From positions 454,501 to 518,500 of the forward strand of contig NZ_CP049871.1 in NCBI RefSeq assembly GCF_011302055.1: a DNA stretch of 64,000 bases. Reading direction: 5' to 3'. The translations under genes and the position numbers were made by a program. Below, one piece after another: positions 26,401 to 33,705 of the stretch; positions within the stretch are counted from its first letter, which is position 1; each line of letters opens with the position of its first letter. The stretch is from Sphingomonas sinipercae (lineage in GTDB: Bacteria > Pseudomonadota > Alphaproteobacteria > Sphingomonadales > Sphingomonadaceae). Under the pieces are notes generated by a model, which saw only the letters and a list, made by a program, of their open reading frames with translations, had not been told where the DNA came from and searched no databases.

Positions 26401-28092
26401 ATCGACCCCGGGAAGCTCAAGCCGGAAATCGTGAATGTAGCCAATCGTGCCGCCGCCCAGCGAGGTCGGCATTTCTTCAAGCACCCGGAAGCCGAAATTC
26501 TCCAGCACCGGCACCGCATCGGACAACGGGATCAGCTGCCCGCGGCGATAGGTCTTGAGTTGGAGCTGGCTGCCCGAATCGCCGACTTTGGCGAGCCGCA
26601 CCGAGCGCTCGTCGGCGCTGTTTAGGTCAGCCAGGCGAAGCACGTCGACCGCTGCGTCTTCGGGACTGGTGCGGCCGCGATATCCATCGGGAAGGGCAGG
26701 CAAATAGGTCAGCGCCAGCCGGGTGGCGCGGTGCGCGCCGGCGACATTGACCAGTTCGGCCTCGACGGCTGGCGCCCAGCCGCGGACCATTTCCAGCAGC
26801 GCCTCGTCAAGCGCTTCGGTATCGGGCAATTGCGCGCCCGGATCCACCGGCAGCGTGAAGCGCAGCAGCGCCAGCTCGCCCTCGCCAAGCTCCAGCGACC
26901 AGCTGGTGATCGGAGCTTCGATTTCCAGTTCGAGCATGCGCGCAATCGCGCGCCGGCGGGCGGTGCTAAGCTCGTCGCGCGGAAGCCAGACGAAGGCGTA
27001 GATGTGCCGGTGAAGCGCTCCGGGGAGGAGCAGCAGCTTTGGCCGCGGACGGTCGGCCAGGCCCATCGCCGTAAGGGCAACGGCGCGCACCTCTTCCTCG
27101 TTGAACGAGATCAAAAGGTCGTGCGGAAGCGTCGAAATCGTATGCGCCAGCGCCTTGGCGGCGTGGCCCGAGGGTGCGAAGCCGAATTCGCGATCGAGAC
27201 TTTCAAGCCGGGTACGCAGGACTGGCACTTCGTCTGCCGACGTGCGCAGCGCCGCGCTGGTCCACAGGCCGACGTGCACCGACAGGGAGCCGTCGGCGAG
27301 CCGGACCATGACCACGTCCAGCGGGACTCGGCGGTGGACCGGCGAGATCCGATCGGCCTTGAGGATCAGGACGGTGCGCGATTCGTCGCCGAGATGGTCG
27401 ATCGCGGCTTCGGCGGCGCCGCGTTCCCAAAGCGCCATTTCCCGCTTCAATATCCCTTGCGCCTCGCGCACCTCGCCGTTGCTTTTGAGGTGGGCCTGGC
27501 CAAGCAGGGTGAAGTTGTTGTCGGCAAGCCAGCCGAGCAGCGCTGCCCCTTCGGCATCGCGGCCGGCCAGGCATTCGGCGTCCGACCGCATCTGCGCGAG
27601 CATCGGCTTCCAGTCGCGGACCGCGGCCCGGACATCGCTGAGAACATCCTTGAGTTCGCGGACCAAGTCCTGCCGGCCACGCGCGTCGGCGCGATCCAGC
27701 TCGATATAGATAACCGATTCCGGGCTGCCTTCGCCAACCGCCAGCAGCTCGCCGTCCGCGTCGCGCTCGATGTTGACGATGGGGTGAAGCAGCCGGTGAA
27801 CGGCCAGGCCACGCGCGGCGATCGCGCCGGTGACGCTGTCGACTAGGAACGGCATGTCCTCGTTGACGGTGACCAGCCGCATCCGGCGACGTCCCGCTTC
27901 GCCGCCGGTCGATTCGATGTCGATCGCGGTCGTGCCGGCCGGCCGTGAGGCGGCGGCGTCCGCGACGAACTCGGCGGCCTCGCGAAGTTTTGTCCGATCG
28001 AGGCCTTCGGTTTCGCCGGGAAGCGCGCTGCTGGTCAGTGCGGTCCTAAGCTGGTCGACTACCGACTTCGGCAGGCGCGAATGGACCGTCAT
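23473..28092 (-). CDS. gdhB: NAD-specific glutamate dehydrogenase, large (about 180 kDa) form
   Basis: This protein of about 1539 residues belongs to the L-GDH180 class (Bac_GDH), which oxidises glutamate to 2-oxoglutarate and ammonium. The N-terminal half is regulatory with ACT-like segments. The catalytic core begins near residue 720 and contains GPVARGGLRWSDRRDDFRTE and the catalytic lysine segment PTGAKGGFYPK. The nucleotide-binding region follows with GVGDMSGDVFGNGMLLS. I take ATG 28092; a TTG one codon earlier is in frame. GGAG lies about ten bases upstream. The gap to the PAS gene upstream holds a small GGCGGC/GCCGCC hairpin (28126-28142) without a T-tract. Confidence 0.95.
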   Translation of the reverse strand: MTVHSRLPKSVVDQLRTALTSSALPGETEGLDRTKLREAAEFVADAAASRPAGTTAIDIESTGGEAGRRRMRLVTVNEDMPFLVDSVTGAIAARGLAVHRLLHPIVNIERDADGELLAVGEGSPESVIYIELDRADARGRQDLVRELKDVLSDVRAAVRDWKPMLAQMRSDAECLAGRDAEGAALLGWLADNNFTLLGQAHLKSNGEVREAQGILKREMALWERGAAEAAIDHLGDESRTVLILKADRISPVHRRVPLDVVMVRLADGSLSVHVGLWTSAALRTSADEVPVLRTRLESLDREFGFAPSGHAAKALAHTISTLPHDLLISFNEEEVRAVALTAMGLADRPRPKLLLLPGALHRHIYAFVWLPRDELSTARRRAIARMLELEIEAPITSWSLELGEGELALLRFTLPVDPGAQLPDTEALDEALLEMVRGWAPAVEAELVNVAGAHRATRLALTYLPALPDGYRGRTSPEDAAVDVLRLADLNSADERSVRLAKVGDSGSQLQLKTYRRGQLIPLSDAVPVLENFGFRVLEEMPTSLGGGTIGYIHDFRLELPGVDSVDTILKRASVIEQAIACVLSGAAENDEFNQLVVLAGLDPSAVVWLRAWFRYLRQTGSSFGLLTVVDALRRAPAATDALVALFGALHDPSVKKRDSEVARLRSAFDHALGQVRSIDDDRILRRLRALVEAVVRTNAFAPAAEEALAFKLNSSLVPGLPAPVPWREIWVYSPRIEGIHLRGGPVARGGLRWSDRRDDFRTEILGLMKAQLVKNAVIVPTGAKGGFYPKLLPPPSDRDAWIAEGTESYRIFIRSLLSVTDNIVDDKVVHPEQVVIHDGDDPYFVVAADKGTATFSDVANGIALERGFWLGDAFASGGSNGYDHKAMGITARGAWISVQRHFLEMGTDVQTDPIRVIGVGDMSGDVFGNGMLLSKAIKLVAAFDHRHIFIDPDPDPAASWAERQRLFDLPRSSWDDYDRSKISRGGGVFPRTQKEISLSKEAQAALGIETATIDPASLMNLILRSQVDLLWFGGIGTYVKSSDQLHSEVGDPANDAIRADANQLRVRVIGEGANLGITQAARIEFSEHGGRINTDFIDNSAGVDCSDKEVNIKIPLNREMREGRLTEAKRNTLLARMTDDVAEMVLEDNRLQALALSIAESAGINGLPGHVRTIELLEASGRLDRKVEGLLSSEELLRRGQDNRGMTRPELAVVLSMSKMALQDAIEELDLADDKLLEPELFAAFPKPMRSAHANAIRAHRLRNEIIATRVANRLVNRLGPGVALDLTEEEGASLGQVASAFLVAERLLDLDTLWGQIETAEVPETVRVELFTIAARSVRAHMSDILRATSADASVSALCKLLEPGVRKISAAATKLIRAEVRNEAVARRERLIALGASEDIVKGLVRLFELDGMFGIVALAARRKVDELSLTRAYTMLGEALGIDWAQQQVARFTPSDQWERLLTAGLARDFEQLRIEFLSRVRSKEPHVAVENWVEAQMPRIEQFRQLIARARHEGSVSASMLAQIASQARILLAR

Positions 28093-28187
28093 CAATGCTG
28101 AGCTCCGCTATGCTGTCGCGATGGTGGCGGCCTATAGCCGCCGCCCTAGCGAAGGAGCAACCGGGAGACTCGGCGAATGTTCGAGTT

Positions 28188-29507
28188 TCAGCCCGCCGCG
28201 TGGCGCAGGGCGCGCTCGACCAGCGCCGGATCGTCGACGACAGCAACTGCCTGATGGCCGCCGTCGGCGGAACGACGCGTCAGGACCAGCGCAAACTCTT
28301 CGTCGGTGCCGATGGCTGAAAGCGACATCGGCGCCGCTTCGCGCAACCGCGCCTTCGCCTCCATCGTCTTCGTATCGGGCTTGGGCTCGGGCCGCCGCGC
28401 CTGCCGCTCGGCCGCGACCAGCGCCTTCAAGCCGCCGAGCTGGCGCTCGACCAGGTTCAAAAAGCCGCCGAGCGGGACGCCTTCGCGTTCCGCGTAGGAC
28501 AAAGCGGCGGCAAATTCGGTCAGTCGCGCCTTGTCGTAATCGATTCCGAAGACGAGCTTGACGATCGCCGTCATCGGGGCACGGACCTGCGCCTTGAGCC
28601 CGGATTCGTCGAGCAGTTCGGCGTATCCGTCCGGGTCGGCCTTGGCTGCCAGCGCAAAGTCCCACGCCCGGCTCAATGCCTGGTAGAGCGCGGTCCTGCT
28701 GCGGCCTTCCGAAGCCTTGGCAGCTTCGGCGGTTTCGCGCGCGGCCCATAGGCGATCGCCGATCCCGGCATCCTCGCCAACGTCGAAATCGGTTTCGCCC
28801 TCGTCGTCATGGATGGCCGGCGCAACGATCGATTCGGCGCCCAGCTCAAGCGGCGCCTCTTCCTCGTCGGCCAACCCATGGATCGAAAGTGCCGCATAGG
28901 CGTCGGGCTCGTCTTCAGGTTCGAGGACAGGGGTCTCCGGTGCGACTTCAGCGGTAGCGGGGGCTGCGACCGGCTGCGCGGCGCCTTCGCCTTTCTTCCA
29001 GTTGATCACGCCGTAAATGAAGTCGATCGTGTCGCCGTCGGACGAAAACGGCATCAGGATGCCGCGATAGCAGATGTTTTCGCCGCGCTGGTTTTCGAAT
29101 TCCGCTTCGAAGCCGACCGGCGCGCGGTTGGCGATGATTTGCATGTAATGGTCGGTCAGGCGCGAAAGCAGCGAACGGGCGGGCACATTGGCAATGGTCT
29201 GGATGTCGTCGCCAACGCCGCATTCCACCCGGATCGCGTCGCCGATGTACGGGGTGGCCGGGTTATCGCGACCGGCGGTAAAATCCAGAAGGACGCTGTG
29301 CGGTGCGAATTCCTTGAGGTCGCCCGGCTCGAGGTCCTCGATCGAGGGATAGTCGCGGCCATCGAGCAGCGACGCCCAGTAATTGTATGCGCGAACGTGC
29401 ATCCGGCGCTCGTCGCTGCCGATGTCGGGACGGACGGCCTCGCTTTGCGCCGCCGGCTCGAACTCGCTCGGATGTTCGCGATAACTGTCCACGGCACGAC
29501 GCCCCAC
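28188..29507 (-). CDS. PAS-domain protein of unknown function
   Basis: This protein of about 439 residues has a PAS-like N-terminal domain (about residues 35-170), containing RAYNYWASLLDGRDYPSI, VLLDFTAGRDNPATPYIG and a typical final strand IDFIYGVINWKKG. A long acidic low-complexity middle section (about 170-250) links to a helical C-terminal domain without recognisable catalytic motifs. It resembles PAS proteins conserved in Sphingomonadales whose role is not known to me. The start is GTG at 29507; a GTG at 29492 is an alternative, and the ribosome site is weak for both. It precedes gdh on the same strand, but the 95-base gap makes co-transcription uncertain. Confidence 0.65.
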   Translation of the reverse strand: MGRRAVDSYREHPSEFEPAAQSEAVRPDIGSDERRMHVRAYNYWASLLDGRDYPSIEDLEPGDLKEFAPHSVLLDFTAGRDNPATPYIGDAIRVECGVGDDIQTIANVPARSLLSRLTDHYMQIIANRAPVGFEAEFENQRGENICYRGILMPFSSDGDTIDFIYGVINWKKGEGAAQPVAAPATAEVAPETPVLEPEDEPDAYAALSIHGLADEEEAPLELGAESIVAPAIHDDEGETDFDVGEDAGIGDRLWAARETAEAAKASEGRSRTALYQALSRAWDFALAAKADPDGYAELLDESGLKAQVRAPMTAIVKLVFGIDYDKARLTEFAAALSYAEREGVPLGGFLNLVERQLGGLKALVAAERQARRPEPKPDTKTMEAKARLREAAPMSLSAIGTDEEFALVLTRRSADGGHQAVAVVDDPALVERALRHAAG

Positions 29508-29675
29508 TGCTTCAATCCGGATGAGAGATGCCGGAGCCGCGTTACCAAAGCGTTAAGCATAACCGTTCAGCCGCCGCGCCGGGGCCCGGATAAAGCCTGC
29601 GGGCTTGCCCGCTTCGAAGGCCGCTGGTAGGGGGTGCGCCGCCTGGCGCGAGCAACGCCCGGCCTACCTGGAAAT

Positions 29676-29751
29676 GCCGCTTTAGCTCAGCTGGTAGAGC
29701 ACATCATTCGTAATGATGGGGTCAACGGTTCGAGTCCGTTAAGCGGCACCA
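29676..29751 (+). tRNA. tRNA-Thr (anticodon CGT)
   Basis: The acceptor stem is GCCGCTT/AAGCGGC, the D arm GCTC/GAGC, the anticodon stem CATCA/TGATG is perfect around loop TTCGTAA (anticodon CGT), and the T arm is AACGG/CCGTT around TTCGAGT, with discriminator A and encoded CCA. It reads ACG threonine codons and complements the GGT tRNA at 1485. Confidence 0.96.
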
Positions 29752-29877
29752 GATTCCCCATCTCCCTTCTGTCACGATGACCTCGTTGGTGTGCACCTGA
29801 TCTGGCAAGGGCATGACACCGCAGGCCTTTTACACCCCGCAACGGCCAAGCAGGCCTAGGCTGCTTGTGACCGAAAT

Positions 29878-29908
29878 AGGTGAAGGCCAGCTGCCATATG
29901 GCTCACCT
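29878..29908. terminator. Weak hairpin at the end of the serine hydrolase gene
   Basis: AGGTGA at 29878-29883 pairs with TCACCT at 29903-29908, with inner GCCA/TGGC pairing and a two-base bulge. It spans the stop codon of the serine hydrolase (minus strand) and is followed on that strand by ATTTC. It could end the GntR operon transcript, but there is no long T-tract. Confidence 0.3.
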
Positions 29909-31015
29909 CGGCGGGAACATGATCTTCGCCGCGATATTGTCGACCCCGTCGAAGCCGCCGGAATTGGTAAGCACCACAACTCCCGTGTTGCGCTTGGGCT
30001 CGATCACCATGAAGGACCGAAAGCCCGCAGTCCCGCCACTGTGAGTGAGCAGCGTCCGACCGTCGCGTTCCCGAATGCTCCAGGCAAGGCCCGCTTTTCT
30101 TCCGGTCGAGGCGTCAATGACATTGGGCTGATGGGCGATGCGCAGGGACTTTTCTATGCGGGTTTCCGCAGGGCCCACGTTCGCATCAATAAAGGCCAGC
30201 ATGTCTCGTGCCGACGCATTCAGTCCGCCCGCGCCGCTCAAGACGGCGACGTCCCAGTGCGTCACCTCGCGCCCCTCCTTATCATGCCCGGCGACTAACC
30301 TGGGAGTGGGTCCGAAACGGGTCGACGTCATCTTGAGCGGATTCAAAATCCGCGTCTGCACCAAGGTCTTGAAATCTTTTGCCTTGGCCGCTCGCGCGAG
30401 GACATGGCCGAGGAGGCCGGCGCCGAGATTGGAATATTCCATCTTCTCGCCGGGATCGCGAACCAGCTGATACCGGTTCAGGAAGGCGTACAGCTGCGTT
30501 TCCTTGTAATCGGCATAGGGATTGTCGGCTCGCGGAGGGACGTAGCCCTCTGGGAGCCGCGGCAAACCCGACATGTGCGTGGCAAGGTGCCGCAACGTGA
30601 TTGCCTTGCCGTTGCGTGAAGGCACGCGGACCGATGCGGGCAAATATTTCGAAATCGGATCGTCGAGACCAACCTCGCCGCGCCGAACCATGTCCGCAAG
30701 GACGCTTGCGGTGAATGTCTTGTTCAACGAGCCAATTTCGAACACTGAATCTGGTCCCAGCGGCGCGGCGCCGCCACCCCCGGAGCCGTAAGAGACGTAC
30801 CGCCTGCGACCATCCGGCTCGAGGATGCCTACGACAATCCCCTTTGCTTCGCCCTTGTCGACGTAGCGAGCAATCATGGATCGAATGGCATCATCCGAGG
30901 GAGATGCGGCCACTGACACCGCGGCCGCCGCGGCGGTTTGATTGTCTTGGGCAGTCGCAATCGCGGAAGGGAAGGCAACGGCCAAGCTTACCGTAAGCCA
31001 AAGGGTCTTACGCAT
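29903..31015 (-). CDS. Exported beta-lactamase-related serine hydrolase
   Basis: This 370-residue protein of the class C beta-lactamase/DD-peptidase (AmpC/AmpH, S12) superfamily has a cleavable signal peptide ending AIATAQ near residue 23. The active site shows SLNK (Ser-x-x-Lys, in EIGSLNKTF), the Tyr motif YSN (MEYSNLGAG) and HSGGTAG. It could be a D-aminopeptidase, esterase or DD-endopeptidase rather than a true beta-lactamase. A very strong ribosome site AAGGAG lies eight bases before the ATG. It is the last gene of the GntR-ABC operon, 35 bases after the permease. Confidence 0.88.
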   Translation of the reverse strand: MRKTLWLTVSLAVAFPSAIATAQDNQTAAAAAVSVAASPSDDAIRSMIARYVDKGEAKGIVVGILEPDGRRRYVSYGSGGGGAAPLGPDSVFEIGSLNKTFTASVLADMVRRGEVGLDDPISKYLPASVRVPSRNGKAITLRHLATHMSGLPRLPEGYVPPRADNPYADYKETQLYAFLNRYQLVRDPGEKMEYSNLGAGLLGHVLARAAKAKDFKTLVQTRILNPLKMTSTRFGPTPRLVAGHDKEGREVTHWDVAVLSGAGGLNASARDMLAFIDANVGPAETRIEKSLRIAHQPNVIDASTGRKAGLAWSIRERDGRTLLTHSGGTAGFRSFMVIEPKRNTGVVVLTNSGGFDGVDNIAAKIMFPPR

Positions 31016-31050
31016 AGTAGTTCTCCTTGAATTAAACTGCTGTGTGGTGG

Positions 31051-31917
31051 TTAGCGCTCGGCGTGTCGCCGGACGGCGAATGTGATTAGCAACAGGGTCC
31101 CTGCCATCCAGGCGGCGGTCGAGCGCAGCCACGGGGCAGGAGAAGGCAGGCTCGACCAGAGGAGCGCCTTGCTTCCGTTCGGAAGTTGGAATTCGTGCTG
31201 GAGGCGGTAGTCCTGGACGCCGCTCAGCACCTTATCCAAACCATAGCGACCGAACCACAGGTGCTCCCGGATAGTGTCCACACCTGCCGCCAAAGGGGTG
31301 CCCGGTAAGTTCAGAAGCGCGATCAGCAGCCCCCAAGTAAAAGCGATGCCGAGCACCCACCGCAGCGGATAGCGGAGTCCGACAACGGCCGCGGTCGCCA
31401 GACCGTAGACGATAAGGCAGGCGGTGAACGGTGCGATATATTCCCAAGCGGGCGTCGTCCAAGTGACCTTCGTCGCTGCAGCCGGATTGGCCGTTGCCGA
31501 GACCAATCGCACCTCGGTGATCCCCATGTGTCCGCCGCTTGCCCAGGCAATCACTGCAATGGTGAGCATCGTCACGCCGATTGCGACCACGAGCCAGACG
31601 GCGCCTGCAAATATTCGGGCGAAGGCATTGCCTTGGCGCCGGGCGGGTAATGTCCACAGGTAGGCCCGCCCGAACAAGCTCTCCCCGCGCCACACCGCAA
31701 TCGGCAGGATGGCCGCGACGGGTAAAGCGAGCAAAAGGAAACTTGGCTCCCCAACGAGCGGATCCCGGCCAAAGCCGCCAAGCGCAGCGAACAGGCAGAG
31801 GAGGATGAGGGCAGCGGCGAGCACGCGGACTTCCTGCCTGAGCGCGCCGGTGACGACGCGCAGCTGCTGCCCGACAATCGTCCCCATGGACGGAAGGTTA
31901 AGGGGATTGGACGCCAT
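31051..31917 (-). CDS. ABC transporter membrane protein
   Basis: This 288-residue polytopic membrane protein has about six hydrophobic helices and no recognised catalytic motifs. It follows the ATPase with a one-base overlap (TGATG) and so is the membrane partner of that exporter. A soluble loop of about 50 residues (about 205-255) lies between the last two helices. The predicted export substrate is unknown. A TTG one codon before the ATG is in frame. Confidence 0.78.
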   Translation of the reverse strand: MASNPLNLPSMGTIVGQQLRVVTGALRQEVRVLAAALILLCLFAALGGFGRDPLVGEPSFLLLALPVAAILPIAVWRGESLFGRAYLWTLPARRQGNAFARIFAGAVWLVVAIGVTMLTIAVIAWASGGHMGITEVRLVSATANPAAATKVTWTTPAWEYIAPFTACLIVYGLATAAVVGLRYPLRWVLGIAFTWGLLIALLNLPGTPLAAGVDTIREHLWFGRYGLDKVLSGVQDYRLQHEFQLPNGSKALLWSSLPSPAPWLRSTAAWMAGTLLLITFAVRRHAER

Positions 31918-32864
31918 CAAAGGTCTCCAGCCTGAAGAAGAATGAGGATTGAATCGGCAAGGGTCAGTCCGGTGACGCCGCGGACACCGGCGCCAGCCCG
32001 CGACAGCGCGGCCTCCACGGCCGCTTCCGGCGCGCGTGTCGTGAACATGCGGGATCGACCAAGCCCCCGGTCCCAGCGAAGGACGAGCGCCTCCAAATCT
32101 TCGCTCGGCGACCAGCTTTGCGGAACATCGACTTCGTAGCGGCGGATTGAGCCAGCAACCTCGTCCCGCTGCCCTTGCGCAATCAGGCGGCCGGAATGCA
32201 GGACGCCAACATGATCGACCAGTCGATCGACTTCCCCGGCCAAGTGCGTCGAAATCAGTAACGTGCAGCCCGTGTCAGCGAAGTGTGCGGCGAGCAATTC
32301 GAGCACAGTGTCACGGATGATTGGGTCGAAGCCGTCGGTCGGCTCGTCGAGCAGAAGAAGCTGCGGGCGATGTGCCAAAGCCGCGATCAGTTGAACCCGC
32401 CTCGCCTGCCCTTTGCTAAGGTCCCCGACAATGCGATCGGTCCGGACGCCTAGAGTTTTTACCAGCCGGGCGGCGTAGTCGTGATCCCATGTCGAGAAGT
32501 AGCTGGCGCGGTGATCGAGCAGCTGGCGGATTCGCATCCACCGGTAGCCGGGCTCAATTTCCTCCGACATGTACCCAGTGCTAGCCCGCACCAGAGGTCC
32601 GTCTCGCTGGGAGTCTAGGCCGAGGACCGAGGCCGAACCTACGTTTGGTCGGTCTAGGTTAAGAAGAATCCGCAGCAACGTGCTCTTGCCGGCGCCGTTC
32701 GTACCCGACAGCAGATACGCGCTTCCCGCCGGCACGGTGAGATCGACATCCCGGAGCGCCTGTTCGCTGCCGTAACGCCGGCTCAGCCCATGTGTCTCGA
32801 CCGCGTTCAGGCCGTCCCGCGGCCCAGACCCAGCAATCTGGATGGATTGAGGAATCTTGTTCAC
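31917..32864 (-). CDS. ABC transporter ATP-binding protein
   Basis: This 315-residue ATPase has Walker A GTNGAGKST, signature LSKGQARRVQL, Walker B LLLLDEPTDGFDP and an H-loop in ISTHLAGE. It resembles the CcmA/YtrB type that partners GntR-YtrA regulators. The C-terminal 90 residues form a regulatory extension. The GTG start overlaps the GntR stop (GTGA), so expression depends on the regulator's message. Confidence 0.93.
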   Translation of the reverse strand: MNKIPQSIQIAGSGPRDGLNAVETHGLSRRYGSEQALRDVDLTVPAGSAYLLSGTNGAGKSTLLRILLNLDRPNVGSASVLGLDSQRDGPLVRASTGYMSEEIEPGYRWMRIRQLLDHRASYFSTWDHDYAARLVKTLGVRTDRIVGDLSKGQARRVQLIAALAHRPQLLLLDEPTDGFDPIIRDTVLELLAAHFADTGCTLLISTHLAGEVDRLVDHVGVLHSGRLIAQGQRDEVAGSIRRYEVDVPQSWSPSEDLEALVLRWDRGLGRSRMFTTRAPEAAVEAALSRAGAGVRGVTGLTLADSILILLQAGDL

Positions 32865-33259
32865 TTTCGAGCCTTTACTGATGTGGCCGGACGCGCCGGC
32901 GCTTGGATGGATTGGATGGCGTGCAGCAGTTCATCTGTCGAAAGGCCGTTACGGTGTGCTTCGTTGATCGCCCGCTCAGCGACCCCTGCGGCAAGCTTGG
33001 CACGCTGCGCTTGGCGGTCGGCGATCGGAGCGACGAACGTTCCCTGGCCCCGGCGGACGTAAACGATTCCGTCCCGTTCGAGCTCGCGATAGGCCTGGGC
33101 GATAGTGTTGTGATTGATGCGGATGTCCGCAGCGAGCTGCCTAACGGACGGAAGCGCATCCTCAGGCGATAAGTCGCCAGTGGCGATGAGGCGGCGAACC
33201 TCATCGCTGATCTGCACATACAATGGCCGGATTGCGGCGGGGTCTACGGAGATGATCAA
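32861..33259 (-). CDS. GntR-family (YtrA-like) transcriptional regulator
   Basis: This 132-residue regulator has a winged helix at residues about 12-75 (EVRRLIATGDLSPEDALPSVRQLA, then INHNTIAQAYRELERDGIVYVRRGQG) and a short C-terminal helical domain, as in the YtrA subgroup, which controls ABC transporter operons and itself. The first in-frame codon is TTG at 33259, with TAGGG about ten bases upstream. A GTG or ATG start is not available. Its likely operator is the inverted repeat at 33274-33293 in its own promoter. Confidence 0.88.
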   Translation of the reverse strand: MIISVDPAAIRPLYVQISDEVRRLIATGDLSPEDALPSVRQLAADIRINHNTIAQAYRELERDGIVYVRRGQGTFVAPIADRQAQRAKLAAGVAERAINEAHRNGLSTDELLHAIQSIQAPARPATSVKARK

Positions 33260-33273
33260 AACATGTGCCCTAC

Positions 33274-33313
33274 TGTACCGGTAGACTGGTACACCAGTTC
33301 ACATTCGTGTCAA
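33274..33313 (-). promoter_or_regulatory. Promoter and inverted-repeat operator of the GntR-ABC operon
   Basis: Read on the minus strand, a perfect -35 TTGACA (33313-33308) is followed 16 bases on by a -10-like TACCAG. A perfect inverted repeat, TGTACC (33274-33279) and GGTACA (33288-33293) with an eight-base spacer, lies over and just downstream of the -10 and 15 bases before the gntR start. GntR/YtrA regulators bind such palindromes, so autorepression is likely. Confidence 0.6.
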
Positions 33314-33417
33314 GTGGGGTTTTTGCCTTAGCGCGTGATCTTGGGTGTGATCCCGGTCGGGGTCGAATGCAGACTTAAGCGATTAACGCCATGAATGAGT
33401 GCAAACACACATTGCGA

Positions 33418-33570
33418 CTAGCGAAACGCCACGGTCACGACCAAGGCTAACGCCGCAAGGCCGATAATCCAAACGGCTGGCCGGGAACGCGCAAGGCAGC
33501 AACGCCAACACTCGCCGTGGAAGTCTACGTTTCTGACAGCCTGCCCGCAGCTAGCGCAACGCTCCGTCAT
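33418..33570 (-). CDS. Small zinc-ribbon membrane protein
   Basis: This is a 50-residue protein with two cysteine pairs (CASC at 5-8, CWRCC at 21-25), which together make a zinc ribbon, followed by a basic patch and one transmembrane helix (about 31-48). It has no long frame and is easy to miss. The ATG has a near-perfect ribosome site (GAAGGAGGGCAA). The N-terminus is probably cytoplasmic by the positive-inside rule, placing the zinc ribbon in the cytoplasm. Function unknown. It runs opposite to the DUF885 gene 132 bases away. Confidence 0.65.
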   Translation of the reverse strand: MTERCASCGQAVRNVDFHGECWRCCLARSRPAVWIIGLAALALVVTVAFR

Positions 33571-33679
33571 TTGCCCTCCTTCGTGTCCACTCATCAGCCT
33601 CCTCGACTTCCCGCATTGCGGATGCTCGCCAATGCCCCATCCGGGGCAGTGGACAAAGCTCGGCCACGCCTTAGTCTTG

Positions 33680-33705
33680 CCCCCACAATTGGGGGACAGA
33701 TCGTG
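33680..33705 (+). promoter_or_regulatory. Hairpin that can hide the DUF885 gene's ribosome binding site
   Basis: CCCCC at 33680-33684 pairs with GGGGG at 33691-33695 around the loop ACAATT. The G run is the only Shine-Dalgarno-like sequence before the GTG at 33703. An upstream hairpin TGCCCC/GGGGCA (33633-33648) is also present. This suggests translation control by local RNA structure, or only chance in a GC-rich region. Confidence 0.4.

Noticed and set aside
25198..27846. Several long plus-strand frames opposite the giant glutamate dehydrogenase
   Set aside because: All run against a single continuous, well-conserved 1539-residue gene.
28126..28142. GGCGGC/GCCGCC hairpin between the PAS gene and gdh as a terminator
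   Set aside because: Short, no T-tract and common by chance in GC-rich DNA.
29676..33420. Possible genomic island at tRNA-Thr(CGT)
   Set aside because: The region following the tRNA holds the GntR-ABC operon, but I found no integrase and no repeat of the tRNA 3' end at the far side.
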